Shown: one piece after another, positions 51,887 to 61,212 of the stretch | Layout: every line of letters begins with the position of its first letter | Numbering within the stretch: position 1 is the first letter of the stretch | Assembly (NCBI GenBank): GCA_045633845.1 | Contig: JAZQZC010000017.1 | Span: forward strand, 4,935-68,934 | Origin: RGIG4708 sp045633845 | GTDB lineage: Bacteria > Bacillota > Clostridia > UMGS1810 | Direction: 5' to 3' | Length of the DNA: 64,000 nt | Position numbers and translations under genes: made by a program | The notes under the pieces: generated by a model | The model's input: only the letters and a program-made list of their open reading frames with translations | What the model was told of the DNA's origin: nothing | The model's database searches: none

Positions 51887-52540
51887 TTATTTTTTCATAT
51901 TTGCTCTTGCAGCTTTTATATTTTCAACAAATTTTTTGGCTTCAGCAGTAATTGCATCGTAATCACCTGTTTTAGCACCCTTTGTAAGTGAAGAACCTGC
52001 GCCAACAGCAACAACACCTGCTTTTATCCACTCGTCAACATTGTCTGCCGAAACACCGCCTGTTGGCATAATGTTTGCCTGCGGAATAGGACCTTTGATG
52101 TCTTTAACCATATTTGGTCCAAAGATATCACCAGGGAACAATTTGATAATATCGCATCCCATTTCAAGTGATTTAACAACATCGTGCATTGTCATGCAAC
52201 CCGGCATACAAGGAACTGCATATCTGTTACACAATTTGATTGTTGCTTCATCGTAATATGGGCTTACTACATACTGAGCACCTGCAAGTATAGCAATTCT
52301 CGCAGTTTCAGGGTCAAGCACAGTACCTGCTCCCAAAATAATTTCATCCTCACTGTAGTGCTTGGCAAGTTCTTCAATAACTCTGTTAGCACCAGGTACA
52401 GTAAAGGTAAGCTCAATTGCAGGAATTCCGCCTTTAATGCAAGCGTCTGTAATTTTAATTGCCTGCTCAGCACTTTGCGCTCTGACAACAGCAACAACGC
52501 CAACTTCTTTGATTTTGGAAATAACTTTTTGTTTATCCAT
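51887..52540 (-). CDS. eda: KDPG/KHG aldolase
   Basis: A 217-residue class I aldolase. VVAVVRAQSAEQA, then AIELTFTVPGA with the conserved Glu, ILGAGTVLDPETA, and the Schiff-base Lys in IIKLFPGDIFGP (about residue 133) are visible. It splits 2-keto-3-deoxy-6-phosphogluconate into pyruvate and glyceraldehyde 3-phosphate and may also act on 4-hydroxy-2-oxoglutarate. GAGGAGG lies before the ATG at 52540. First gene of the eda-kdgK operon. Confidence 0.93.
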   Translation of the reverse strand: MDKQKVISKIKEVGVVAVVRAQSAEQAIKITDACIKGGIPAIELTFTVPGANRVIEELAKHYSEDEIILGAGTVLDPETARIAILAGAQYVVSPYYDEATIKLCNRYAVPCMPGCMTMHDVVKSLEMGCDIIKLFPGDIFGPNMVKDIKGPIPQANIMPTGGVSADNVDEWIKAGVVAVGAGSSLTKGAKTGDYDAITAEAKKFVENIKAARANMKK

Positions 52541-52575
52541 TGGGTATGTCCTCCTCAATTTAAAAATACATAGGT

Positions 52576-52604
52576 ATTATAACATAATTTTTCTGAATTG
52601 TCAA
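52576..52604 (-). promoter_or_regulatory. Promoter for eda-kdgK
   Basis: On the minus strand TTGACA (52604-52599), a 17-bp spacer and TATAAT (52581-52576): perfect consensus. No operator-like repeat was noticed around it. Confidence 0.82.
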
Positions 52605-52705
52605 AATAAACATACATAAAGCATCAATTTTTTTGTATTTTTACTTTTAAAAAAACAAAATTAGTATATTTTTTTAAATTCGGCAGTGATATTTACAAAT
52701 TTATA

Positions 52706-52734
52706 TTGAAAACACAAGTAGAATTTGGTATAAT
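52706..52734 (+). promoter_or_regulatory. Promoter for the Lrp-family regulator and aminotransferase
   Basis: TTGAAA (52706-52711), a 17-bp spacer and TATAAT (52729-52734), 37 bp before the start codon. Confidence 0.75.
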
Positions 52735-52771
52735 TATTTTAATATTTTAATTTTTGAAAGGGGCTTTCCTT

Positions 52772-53269
52772 ATGACCAAATGTGAAAAATCGGACAAAAT
52801 TCTCGAATTACTTGACAATGATTGCACAATGCCTTTGGAACAGATAGCAACACTTGTTGATTTACCCGTAGAAAAAGTCGCGGAAATTATAGAAAATTTA
52901 AAAGATGAAAAAATAATTTTAAAAAACAAAAGTGTCATAAACTGGGAGCTTACCGACAAAGAGTTTGTTACTGCTCAGATTGAGCTTAAGGTTACACCGC
53001 AGCGTGGTGAGGGCTTTGATAAAATAGCTGAACGTATATACAAATTCCCTGAGGTAAAATCTCTTTATCTTATGGCAGGCCAATACGACTTGCTTGTATT
53101 TATTGAGGGCAAAACTATGAAAGAGGTTGCTCTTTTTGTTGCAAACAGACTTGCTCCTCTTGAATTTGTAGTAAGCACAGGAACCCACTTTGTGCTCAAA
53201 AAATACAAGGATCAAGGCGTAATATTTGATGATAACGAAACAGATGACAGGCAGGTAATTACACTATGA
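52772..53269 (+). CDS. Lrp/AsnC family regulator (AlaR-like)
   Basis: A 165-residue regulator with an N-terminal winged helix-turn-helix (about 5-60, LEQIATLVDLPVEKVAEII) and a C-terminal RAM ligand-binding domain (about 70-150, with VKSLYLMAGQYDLLVFIEGK). It overlaps the aminotransferase start by 4 bp (ATGA). The regulator-aminotransferase pair matches Bacillus alaR-alaT, where AlaR controls alanine transaminase. The ATG at 52772 follows GAAAGGGG. Confidence 0.87.
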   Translation: MTKCEKSDKILELLDNDCTMPLEQIATLVDLPVEKVAEIIENLKDEKIILKNKSVINWELTDKEFVTAQIELKVTPQRGEGFDKIAERIYKFPEVKSLYLMAGQYDLLVFIEGKTMKEVALFVANRLAPLEFVVSTGTHFVLKKYKDQGVIFDDNETDDRQVITL

Positions 53270-54432
53270 GCAATTTTGACATTAACAATTTTATAAACAG
53301 CTCTGTTACAAATATGCAGCCAAGCGGCATACGAAAGTTTTTTGACATTGTAAGCACAATGAAGGATGCTATAAGTCTTGGCGTTGGTGAACCCGATTTT
53401 GCCACACCCTGGCATATCCGTGATGCGGGCATATACTCGCTTGAAAAAGCTCAGACGCACTACACTTCAAACTCGGGTCTGATTGAGCTTCGTGAGCAAA
53501 TTTGCAGCTATGTGCAAAAATTTAACCTTAGCTACAAACCTGATGAAGTGCTGGTAACCGTTGGCGGTAGCGAGGGTGTTGACCTTGTTATGAGAACAGT
53601 GCTCGAACCTGGCGACGAAGTGCTTGTGCACGAGCCTGCATTTGTTTGCTACAAGCCGTGTGCACAGCTTGCAGGCGGAGTGCCTGTTACCATACAGACA
53701 ACGAGTGACAACGGATTTAAGCTTACTGCACAGCAAATCGAAGAAAAAATCACACCAAAAACAAAAATGATTGTTCTATCCTATCCCAATAATCCAACCG
53801 GCGCAATTATGACAAAAGAAGATTTGGAACCAATTGCCGAGGTTGTAAAAAAGCATAATATAATTGTGCTTTCGGATGAGATATATGCTGAACTTACTTA
53901 TGGTGGTAAGAAGCATTTTTCTATAGCTTCGCTCCCTGATATGAAAGACAGATGCATAGTTGTAAACGGATTTTCAAAAGCTTTTGCAATGACTGGTTGG
54001 CGTCTTGGCTTTACACTTGCAAACAGCACCCTTACAAAAGCTATGACAAAGGTACATCAGTATGCAATTATGAGCTCGCCCACAACAAGTCAGTACGCTG
54101 CCATTGAGGCTCTCAAAAACGGCGAAAAATCAATTCGTGATATGTGCGCCGAATATGATGACCGCAGAAAAATTATTGTTGAATCATTCAACAAACTTGG
54201 TCTTACATGCTTTGACCCCGAGGGCGCATTTTACATATTCCCTTCAATACAAGCAACAGGCTTGTCGAGCAACGATTTTTGTGAGCAGCTACTTATGGAC
54301 CAAAAGGTTGCGGTTGTGCCCGGTACTGCGTTTGGCGACTGCGGTGAAGGATTTATCCGTGTTTCGTATGCATACAGTATAGAGCAGATAAACAAAGCGG
54401 TAGATAGAATAGAAAAATTTTTAAACAAATAG
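53266..54432 (+). CDS. Class I/II PLP aminotransferase (AlaT-like)
   Basis: A 388-residue fold-type I aminotransferase. LGVGEPDFATP, YPNNPTGAIM, SDEIYAELTYGG and the PLP Lys in NGFSKAFAMTGWRLG (about 240) are intact, and a C-terminal Arg sits in FIRVSYA. It closely resembles Bacillus AlaT/PatA-type enzymes; alanine:2-oxoglutarate transamination is the best guess given the Lrp-type neighbour, but aromatic or aspartate activity cannot be excluded. Confidence 0.87.
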   Translation: MSNFDINNFINSSVTNMQPSGIRKFFDIVSTMKDAISLGVGEPDFATPWHIRDAGIYSLEKAQTHYTSNSGLIELREQICSYVQKFNLSYKPDEVLVTVGGSEGVDLVMRTVLEPGDEVLVHEPAFVCYKPCAQLAGGVPVTIQTTSDNGFKLTAQQIEEKITPKTKMIVLSYPNNPTGAIMTKEDLEPIAEVVKKHNIIVLSDEIYAELTYGGKKHFSIASLPDMKDRCIVVNGFSKAFAMTGWRLGFTLANSTLTKAMTKVHQYAIMSSPTTSQYAAIEALKNGEKSIRDMCAEYDDRRKIIVESFNKLGLTCFDPEGAFYIFPSIQATGLSSNDFCEQLLMDQKVAVVPGTAFGDCGEGFIRVSYAYSIEQINKAVDRIEKFLNK

Positions 54433-54447
54433 CACGGAGATACAAAA

Positions 54448-54948
54448 ATGGCATTTAACATTGTTCTTGTAGAGCCCGAAATTCCGCAAAATACAGGCAA
54501 TATAGCGCGTACCTGTGCAGTTTCGGGAACAAATTTGCATCTTATAAAACCATACGGTTTCAGAATTACCGACAAAAACTTAAAAAGAGCCGGTCTTGAC
54601 TACTGGCATTTGCTCAACATTACCGAATATGACAGTGTTGAAGAGTTTTTTGAAAAAAATAATGGCGGTACATTTTACTATGCCACATCAAAGGGCAGGC
54701 ATCGTCACTCGGATGTAAATTTTAAGGATGGCGATTATATTTTGTTTGGCAAAGAAACAAAAGGTCTTGATGAACAATTATTAAAATCAAATGAGCAATT
54801 TGCCATCAGAATACCAATGGTTAACGACACAAGATGCCTCAACCTTGCAAATTCTGTTGCAGTTGTATTGTATGAGGCTTTGCGTCAGAATAATTATTTT
54901 GACCTTGAAACAAGCGGAAACCTTACAACATTAAACTGGGATGAATAA
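54448..54948 (+). CDS. trmL: tRNA (cytidine(34)-2'-O)-methyltransferase TrmL
   Basis: A 166-residue SPOUT methyltransferase modifying the wobble base of tRNA-Leu. LVEPEIPQNTGNIARTCA at the N-terminus, FGKETKGLDEQLL and RIPMVNDTRCLNLANSVAVVLYEALRQ at the C-terminus form the SAM knot. It starts 15 bp after the aminotransferase. Confidence 0.95.
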   Translation: MAFNIVLVEPEIPQNTGNIARTCAVSGTNLHLIKPYGFRITDKNLKRAGLDYWHLLNITEYDSVEEFFEKNNGGTFYYATSKGRHRHSDVNFKDGDYILFGKETKGLDEQLLKSNEQFAIRIPMVNDTRCLNLANSVAVVLYEALRQNNYFDLETSGNLTTLNWDE

Positions 54949-54994
54949 TTCCCGATAAATTACATTTAATATTATAACGAAAGGATTGATATCA

Positions 54995-55849
54995 ATGAAA
55001 GGAATAAAAATTATTACAGACACAGCTTCGGATATTACACTTGAGCTTGCAAAACAAAAAGATATTCATCTTATTCCTATTAATATCAACATCGACGGCG
55101 TATCATACAAAGATAGATATGATATTGATTGCGAACAATTCAACAAAATGCTCCCCAAATGCAAAGAAATGCCCAAAACAGCTCAGATATCTGTTAGCGA
55201 GCACTATGATGAATTTAAAAAATTCAGCGATGATTATACAATTATCTATTGCTGTATTTCGGCAAAAGCAAGCGGAACAATTCAATCTGCCCATATGGCA
55301 AAGCAAATGATTGAAGAAGAAAATCCCGATGCAGATATCAACATTGTTAACTGCAACACTTTTTCGTACTGCTATGGCTACTGGGTGCTCAAAGCTGCAG
55401 ACATGGCAAAGGAGGGCGCAAGTGTTAAGGAAATTGTTGATATGATAGAAAAAAATTCTGAGCAAACCGAGGCGATTTTTGTTGTTGATGACCTTACCTA
55501 TCTCGAAAAAGGCGGCAGAATAAAGCCTGCAGCAAAAATTGTTGGTAACTTACTGGACATCAAGCCCATTCTTACAATCGAGGATGGCCTTATCGGCAGC
55601 AAAGATAAGGTAAGAGGAGCAAAAAAAGTAAACAAAAAGCTTCTTGATATACTTATGAATGACATACGCGAGGATTACGACCAGACGATTATTATATTTC
55701 ATATTAATGCTGCCCAAAAGGCCGAGGCGCTCAAAGCTCAGCTTTTGGAAAATACTCCTTTTAAAAACACCATTATTGTCGAGGTTGGCCCTACCATAAG
55801 CATACATGCGGGTCCCGGAACATGCGCATACGGATTTTTAAAAAAATAA
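54995..55849 (+). CDS. DegV family fatty-acid-binding protein
   Basis: A 284-residue DegV protein with the N-terminal IITDTASDITLELAKQ and the later DDLTYLEKGGRI segment, both conserved at the lipid pocket. Family members (FakB type) hold a fatty acid for phosphorylation by FakA; no kinase gene is nearby, so the role is inferred. The ATG at 54995 follows AAAGGA; an in-frame TTG at 54986 is possible. Confidence 0.9.
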   Translation: MKGIKIITDTASDITLELAKQKDIHLIPININIDGVSYKDRYDIDCEQFNKMLPKCKEMPKTAQISVSEHYDEFKKFSDDYTIIYCCISAKASGTIQSAHMAKQMIEEENPDADINIVNCNTFSYCYGYWVLKAADMAKEGASVKEIVDMIEKNSEQTEAIFVVDDLTYLEKGGRIKPAAKIVGNLLDIKPILTIEDGLIGSKDKVRGAKKVNKKLLDILMNDIREDYDQTIIIFHINAAQKAEALKAQLLENTPFKNTIIVEVGPTISIHAGPGTCAYGFLKK

Positions 55850-55850
55850 C

Positions 55851-55892
55851 AACAAATACTGTATTTTGAATTAAGTATTTGTTAATTTTATA
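55851..55892 (+). terminator. Weak terminator after degV
   Basis: AACAAATAC (55851-55859) pairs with GTATTTGTT (55875-55883), followed by AATTTTAT. A+T-rich and with a 15-nt loop, so termination may be partial. Confidence 0.5.
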
Positions 55893-55931
55893 ACAATATT
55901 AATTATATATTGCTTTTTTTAAATAAATCTC

Positions 55932-55960
55932 TTGCAAAATTTTTCCAAATATACTATTAT
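55932..55960 (+). promoter_or_regulatory. Promoter for pgk-tpiA-gpmI
   Basis: TTGCAA (55932-55937), a 17-bp spacer and TATTAT (55955-55960), 59 bp before pgk. Confidence 0.68.
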
Positions 55961-56019
55961 TATATTTGTGTAATTATGTTTTTAAAATAATTTAAAATAT
56001 ATTTATGAGGTGAAAAGAA

Positions 56020-57204
56020 ATGAACAAAAAAACTATTGAAGATATCGTTGTTACAGGTAAAAAAGTACTTGTAAGATGTGATTTTAACGTTCCACTTGAT
56101 GAGAACAAAAATATCACAGACGAAAACAGACTTGTAGGCGCACTTCCTACAATCAAATATCTTTCGGAAAATGGCGCAAAGGTTATTCTTTGCTCACATC
56201 TTGGCAGACCAAAGGGCGAATTCAATATGAAATACAGCCTCGCTCCAGTAGCGGCAAGACTCTCGGAGCTTCTTGGTAAAGAGGTTAAAATGGCTGATGA
56301 TGTTATCGGCGAAAGCGCAAAAGCTACAGTTGCTGCTCTCAGCGATGGTGATATATGCCTTCTCGAAAACGTTAGATTCCACAAGGAAGAAGAAAAGAAC
56401 GATGCTGAATTTTCGAAGCAGCTTGCTTCACTTGCCGAAATTTATGTAAATGATGCATTTGGTACAGCTCACAGAGCACATGCTTCTACAGCAGGTGTTG
56501 CAGACTATCTTCCTGCAGTATGCGGCTACCTTATCGGCAAAGAAATTGACGTTATGGGCAAAGCTCTTTCTAACCCTGCAAGACCTTTTGTGGCCATTCT
56601 TGGCGGAGCAAAGGTTTCTGACAAAATCGGTGTAATCGAAAACCTCCTCGACAAGGTAGACAGCCTTATTATCGGTGGCGGTATGGCTTACACATTCCTC
56701 AAATCACAGGGATACGAGGTTGGTAAATCAATTTGCGAAATGGATAAGCTTGACCTTGCAAGAGACCTTATGGCAAAAGCACAGGCTAAAGGCGTTGAGC
56801 TCCTCCTCCCTGTTGAAACTGTTGTTGCTAAAGAATTCAGCAACGATGCAGAAGAAAAAACCGTTCCTTCTATTGCAATTCCTGCAGATTACGAAGGTCT
56901 TGATATCGGGCCAAAAACTGTTGAGCTCTTTTCAAATGCTATCAGCAAAGCAAAAACAGTTATCTGGAACGGACCTATGGGTGTATTTGAAATGCCTAAA
57001 TTTGCAGTTGGTACAAAAGCTATTGCAAAAGCAGTTGCAGAAGCTGATGCTGTTACAATCATCGGCGGCGGCGACTCTGCTGCAGCAGTTCAGCAGCTTG
57101 GCTTTGCTGACAAAATGACACACATTTCAACAGGCGGCGGTGCTTCGCTCGAATATCTCGAAGGTAAGGTATTGCCTGGCATTGATTGCCTTAACGACAA
57201 ATAA
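56020..57204 (+). CDS. pgk: Phosphoglycerate kinase
   Basis: A 394-residue glycolytic kinase making ATP from 1,3-bisphosphoglycerate. VLVRCDFNVPLDE and LCSHLGRPKGE (substrate arm), FVAILGGAKVSDKIGVI, WNGPMGVFE and IIGGGDSAAAV (nucleotide domain) are all canonical. GAGGTG precedes the ATG. It starts the pgk-tpiA-gpmI run; gapA and eno are not in the window. Confidence 0.98.
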   Translation: MNKKTIEDIVVTGKKVLVRCDFNVPLDENKNITDENRLVGALPTIKYLSENGAKVILCSHLGRPKGEFNMKYSLAPVAARLSELLGKEVKMADDVIGESAKATVAALSDGDICLLENVRFHKEEEKNDAEFSKQLASLAEIYVNDAFGTAHRAHASTAGVADYLPAVCGYLIGKEIDVMGKALSNPARPFVAILGGAKVSDKIGVIENLLDKVDSLIIGGGMAYTFLKSQGYEVGKSICEMDKLDLARDLMAKAQAKGVELLLPVETVVAKEFSNDAEEKTVPSIAIPADYEGLDIGPKTVELFSNAISKAKTVIWNGPMGVFEMPKFAVGTKAIAKAVAEADAVTIIGGGDSAAAVQQLGFADKMTHISTGGGASLEYLEGKVLPGIDCLNDK

Positions 57205-57235
57205 TTTGCTATTTTACGAAAGGAATTGATTAGTT

Positions 57236-57982
57236 ATGAGAAAAACAATAGTTGCCGGAAACTGGAAAATGAATATGACTCCAAGCCAGGCTAAAACTCT
57301 TATAGAAGAGCTCAAGCCACTTGTTGCAGACAGTAAAAACGGATGCATTATCTGTGTTCCTTACACAGACCTATATGTAGCTTTAGAAGCAACAAAAGGC
57401 TCCAACATCGAGGTTGGTGCCGAAAATATGTATTTTGAAGAATCAGGCGCATACACAGGCGAAATCTCCCCTGCTATGCTCGAGGAAATGGGCGTTAAAT
57501 ATGTTATCATCGGTCACAGTGAAAGAAGACAGTATTTTGCCGAAACTGATGTAACAGTTAACAAAAAGGTTCTCAAGGCGTTTGAACACAACCTTATTCC
57601 TATTGTTTGTGTTGGTGAATCATTGGAGCAGAGAGAGCAAGGCATCACATTTGAGCTTGTTTCTATGCAGACAAAAATTGCCCTTCTCGGTCTTACAGCT
57701 GAGCAGGTTAAAAAGACAATTATTGCGTACGAACCAATTTGGGCTATCGGTACAGGTAAAACTGCTACAAATGAACAGGCTCAGGAGGTTTGTGCAAAAA
57801 TCAGAGAAACTGTTGCTGCAGTATATGGCAATGATGCAGCCGAGGCTATTACAATTCAGTACGGTGGCAGCGTAAATGCTAAAAACAGTGCCGAGCTTTT
57901 TGCTAAAGAAGATATCGACGGCGGTCTTGTTGGCGGTGCTTCTCTCAAAGCAAACGATTTTTCAATAATCGTAAACAGTTAG
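57236..57982 (+). CDS. tpiA: Triosephosphate isomerase
   Basis: A 248-residue TIM barrel. VAGNWKMNM (catalytic Lys), IGHSERRQYF (catalytic His), AYEPIWAIGTGK (catalytic Glu and flexible loop) and YGGSVN (phosphate site) are intact. Its stop codon lies inside the left inverted repeat of the 280-bp element that separates it from gpmI. Confidence 0.98.
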   Translation: MRKTIVAGNWKMNMTPSQAKTLIEELKPLVADSKNGCIICVPYTDLYVALEATKGSNIEVGAENMYFEESGAYTGEISPAMLEEMGVKYVIIGHSERRQYFAETDVTVNKKVLKAFEHNLIPIVCVGESLEQREQGITFELVSMQTKIALLGLTAEQVKKTIIAYEPIWAIGTGKTATNEQAQEVCAKIRETVAAVYGNDAAEAITIQYGGSVNAKNSAELFAKEDIDGGLVGGASLKANDFSIIVNS

Positions 57983-58258
57983 TGTGACAGGATTCGAACC
58001 CTCAATGCCTGACATCTGAAATTTTTGAAATCTTTCAGATTGTCGGTTTTGACGGGCGTCAGCCCGCCTGCAACCTGTAGCACTGAAATCTTAACAAAAA
58101 TTTCAAGATAGCAGGTGCAAAGCAGTTTCACATAGAAAAATTTTTCTGAAACAAAGTAAATTACGAAGGGAATACTCGCGTATTTTCAAGGAATTTACTG
58201 AAGTTTCAGGTAAATTTTCCATGTGAAACCACTGTTGGTTCGAGTCCTGTCACACTAA
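57979..58258. repeat. 280-bp palindromic element with tRNA T-arm-like ends
   Basis: The 338-bp tpiA-gpmI gap is filled by an element bounded by 22-bp inverted repeats (57979-58000 and 58237-58258) with one mismatch. Each end, read outward, carries GGTTCGA(A/G)TCC followed by TGTCACAC, the look of a tRNA T-arm and 3' acceptor strand. Inside are several hairpins: ATCTGAAA/TTTCAGAT, GACGGGC/GCCCG, GTTTCA/TGAAAC and AGTAAATT/AATTTACT enclosing AATAC/GTATT. No coding region is seen. It may be a mobile palindromic (MITE-like) element or a structured RNA. Confidence 0.65.
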
Positions 58259-58263
58259 TTACA

Positions 58264-58293
58264 AAAACTCTGCTGCGTTTGCGGCAGAGTTTT
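58264..58293 (+). terminator. Hairpin upstream of gpmI
   Basis: A 13-bp stem (AAAACTCTGCTGC with its complement, one G-T pair) and GTTT loop, just after the palindromic element. The T run is inside the stem and none follows, so it is either a weak terminator or an RNA-stability hairpin. Confidence 0.5.
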
Positions 58294-58320
58294 CTAAAGA
58301 AACAGAAAGGAATTTAAGTT

Positions 58321-59853
58321 ATGAGTAAAAAACCTGTTGTACTCGCTATACTTGATGGTTACGGTGAAAGCGAATTCAAAAACGGCAATGCTATATATAC
58401 TGCAAAAACACCGCGTATGAATGAATTTATGACAAAATATCCAAAGTCGGTAATTCACGCAAGCGGCCTGGATGTTGGTTTGCCCGATGGTCAGATGGGC
58501 AACTCTGAGGTTGGCCACACAAATATCGGTGCAGGCAGAATTGTATATCAGGAGCTTACCAGAATTACAAAATCAATTAACGACGGTGACTTTTATGAAA
58601 ACGAAGCACTTTTGGGTGCTTGTGAAAACTGCAAAAAATATGACAGTTCCCTTCATATTATGGGTCTTTTGTCTGACGGCGGTGTTCACAGCCATTTTGA
58701 ACATTTGCTCGGTATTATAAAGCTTGCAAAGAAAAATAATCTGGATAAAGTCTATGTACACTGCTTTATGGACGGCAGAGACGTGTCCCCCACCAGCGGT
58801 ATTGATTTTGTAAAAAATCTTGTAGAAAAGCTTCGTGAAACAGAATGTGGACAAATTGCTTCTGTTATGGGCAGATATTACGCAATGGACAGAGATAACC
58901 GCTGGGAGCGTGTAAAACTTGCATATGACGCTATGGTTAAAGGCGAAGGAGCAAAATGTGAATCTGCTGTTGTAGCTGTTGAAAAATCATACAATGAGGA
59001 TGTAACCGACGAATTTATTGTTCCAACTGTAGTTGTAAAAGATGATAAAGCTATCGGCACAATTTCTCAAAACGACTCCGTTATATTCTTTAACTTCCGT
59101 CCAGACAGAGCAAGAGAAATTACAAGGACAATTGTTGACAGTGAATTTAATGGCTTTGAAAGAGAGTTTTTTAACACATACTTTGTTTGTATGACACAAT
59201 ACGATGCTTCAATGCCTAATGTAAACGTTGCATTTAAGCCGCAAAAATTAGAAAACACTCTTGGCGAATACTTGAGCAACAAAGGCTTAAAGCAGCTCAG
59301 AATTGCAGAAACCGAAAAATATGCTCACGTTACTTTCTTTTTTAACGGCGGCGTAGAAAAGGTATATGACGGCGAGGACAGAATTCTTGTTAACTCACCA
59401 AAGGTTGCAACATACGACCTCCAACCCGAAATGAGTGCATATGAGGTAACAGACAAACTGCTTGAAGCTCTTGACACAGATGCATATGACGTTGTTATAC
59501 TCAACTTTGCAAACTGCGATATGGTTGGCCACACAGGTGTTATGGAAGCAGCAGTTAAAGCTGTTGAGGCTGTTGATGAATGCATTGGAAAAGTAGTTGA
59601 CAAAGTAAATCAAAAAGGCGGTATTATCTTTATTACAGCCGACCATGGTAATGCAGAACAAATGACCGACCCTAAAGACGGCTCTGTATTTACTGCTCAC
59701 ACAACAAATGTTGTACCTTTTATAGGAATTGGTCTTGAACAAGGCACAAAGCTCGAAATTGGTCGTCTTGCAGACCTTGCTCCTACAATACTTGATGTTA
59801 TGGGGCTCGAAATCCCATCAGAAATGACAGGTAAATCATTAATAATCAGATAA
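58321..59853 (+). CDS. gpmI: 2,3-bisphosphoglycerate-independent phosphoglycerate mutase
   Basis: A 510-residue Mn-dependent mutase of the alkaline phosphatase superfamily. LAILDGYGES (metal site), the phosphorylated Ser in QMGNSEVGHTNIGAG (about 61), HCFMDGRDVSP, RYYAMDRDNRW, and the C-terminal FANCDMVGHTG and TADHGNAEQM are intact. It interconverts 3- and 2-phosphoglycerate. AAAGGAA precedes the ATG. Confidence 0.97.
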   Translation: MSKKPVVLAILDGYGESEFKNGNAIYTAKTPRMNEFMTKYPKSVIHASGLDVGLPDGQMGNSEVGHTNIGAGRIVYQELTRITKSINDGDFYENEALLGACENCKKYDSSLHIMGLLSDGGVHSHFEHLLGIIKLAKKNNLDKVYVHCFMDGRDVSPTSGIDFVKNLVEKLRETECGQIASVMGRYYAMDRDNRWERVKLAYDAMVKGEGAKCESAVVAVEKSYNEDVTDEFIVPTVVVKDDKAIGTISQNDSVIFFNFRPDRAREITRTIVDSEFNGFEREFFNTYFVCMTQYDASMPNVNVAFKPQKLENTLGEYLSNKGLKQLRIAETEKYAHVTFFFNGGVEKVYDGEDRILVNSPKVATYDLQPEMSAYEVTDKLLEALDTDAYDVVILNFANCDMVGHTGVMEAAVKAVEAVDECIGKVVDKVNQKGGIIFITADHGNAEQMTDPKDGSVFTAHTTNVVPFIGIGLEQGTKLEIGRLADLAPTILDVMGLEIPSEMTGKSLIIR

Positions 59854-59892
59854 GCGCTGATCACTGACAAGGTGTCGTATCAGTAACAGAAA

Positions 59893-59925
59893 AATCCCTG
59901 TATCAATTTGATACAGGGATTGGTT
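59893..59925. terminator. Terminator between gpmI and tyrS
   Basis: AATCCCTGTATCAA (59893-59906) pairs with TTGATACAGGGATT (59908-59921), followed by GGTTTTATT on plus and TTTTCTG on minus. It serves both convergent genes. Confidence 0.85.
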
Positions 59926-61149
59926 TTATTCAATAATTGCTTTGTGATATACTTTTTTACCTTTGCGGATTTTAACTCCGTCTGTAAGAGCTGCCTCTGT
60001 AATTACATAGTTAATGTCTGTAACCTTTTGATCGTCAACAGATACACCACCCTGCTGAACAAGTCTTCTACCCTCCGACTTGCTTGCAATGAGTCCACAT
60101 TCTGTCATAAGGTCTAAAATTGCAATTCCACCATCAATCAATTTTGCTTTGTCAATTGCAGTTGTAGGCATATTGGAATCATCACCGCCGCCTGCAAACA
60201 ACGCATGTGATGCGGTTTTTACCTTTTCTGCCTCTTCTTTGCCGTGAACAAGAGCAGTAAGCTCATAAGCAAGAATTTCTTTTGCCTGGTTGAGCTGGCT
60301 ACCTTCCCAACTATCCATCTCATCAATTTGCTCAAGTGGGAGAAATGTAAGCATTCTGATGCATTTGAGTACGTCGTTATCTCCAACGTTTCGCCAGTAC
60401 TGAAAAAATTCAAAAGGCGAAGTTTTGTTAGGGTCAAGCCAAACAGCTCCGTTTGCTGTTTTGCCCATTTTTTTACCCTCAGAATTCATAAGCAAGGTGA
60501 TTGTCATTGCATACGCATCTTTACCGAGCTTTCTTCTTATAAGTTCTGTGCCGCCGAGCATATTTGACCACTGATCATCGCCACCAAATTGCATATTACA
60601 ACCATAATTTTGGAAAAGATGATAAAAGTCGTAAGACTGCATAATCATATAGTTGAACTCAAGGAAGGAAAGCCCCTTTTCCATTCGCTGCTTGTAGCAC
60701 TCTGCACGGAGCATATTGTTAACAGAAAAGCATGCGCCTACTTCGCGGAGCAACTCGATGTAATTGAGATTTAAAAGCCAGTCGGCATTGTTAACCATAA
60801 TGGCTTTGTCATCGCCAAATTCGATAAACTTTTCCATCTGTTTGCGGAAACATTCACAGTTTTGGTCGATTGTTTCTTTAGTCATCATAGAGCGCATATC
60901 GGTTCTGCCTGATGGGTCGCCTATATGACCTGTACCGCCGCCGATTAGCACGACAGGCTTGTTGCCTGCCATCTGAAGTCTTTTCATAAGGCAAAGTGCC
61001 ATAAAATGACCTACATGAAGTGAATCGGCAGTAGGGTCAAAACCTATATAAAAAATAGCTTTACCATTATTAACAAGTTCTCTTATTTCTTTTTCATCAG
61101 TAACCTGAGCTATAAGTCCTCTGGCTACGAGTTCTTCGTAAATCTTCAT
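59926..61149 (-). CDS. tyrS: Tyrosyl-tRNA synthetase
   Basis: A 407-residue class I synthetase. FDPTADSLHVGHF (HIGH-type motif), GGDDQWSNMLGG (tyrosine site), KMGKTANGAV (KMSKS-type) and a C-terminal S4 domain with EGRRLVQQGGVSVDD are present. The ATG at 61149 follows GGAGG. No T-box leader is seen: only 63 bp separate it from ung, with which it shares direction. Confidence 0.96.
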   Translation of the reverse strand: MKIYEELVARGLIAQVTDEKEIRELVNNGKAIFYIGFDPTADSLHVGHFMALCLMKRLQMAGNKPVVLIGGGTGHIGDPSGRTDMRSMMTKETIDQNCECFRKQMEKFIEFGDDKAIMVNNADWLLNLNYIELLREVGACFSVNNMLRAECYKQRMEKGLSFLEFNYMIMQSYDFYHLFQNYGCNMQFGGDDQWSNMLGGTELIRRKLGKDAYAMTITLLMNSEGKKMGKTANGAVWLDPNKTSPFEFFQYWRNVGDNDVLKCIRMLTFLPLEQIDEMDSWEGSQLNQAKEILAYELTALVHGKEEAEKVKTASHALFAGGGDDSNMPTTAIDKAKLIDGGIAILDLMTECGLIASKSEGRRLVQQGGVSVDDQKVTDINYVITEAALTDGVKIRKGKKVYHKAIIE

Positions 61150-61212
61150 ATTAGCCTCCAAAAACAAGATACTTTATTATAGAATATTTCTGACAAAAAA
61201 TCAAGTATATTC

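Noticed and set aside
58000..58236. CRISPR-like repeats in the tpiA-gpmI gap
   Set aside because: The repeated motifs are inverted and of differing length, not direct repeats with regular spacers.
61150..61212. T-box leader for tyrS
   Set aside because: Only 63 bp separate ung and tyrS, and no specifier loop or T-box sequence is present.
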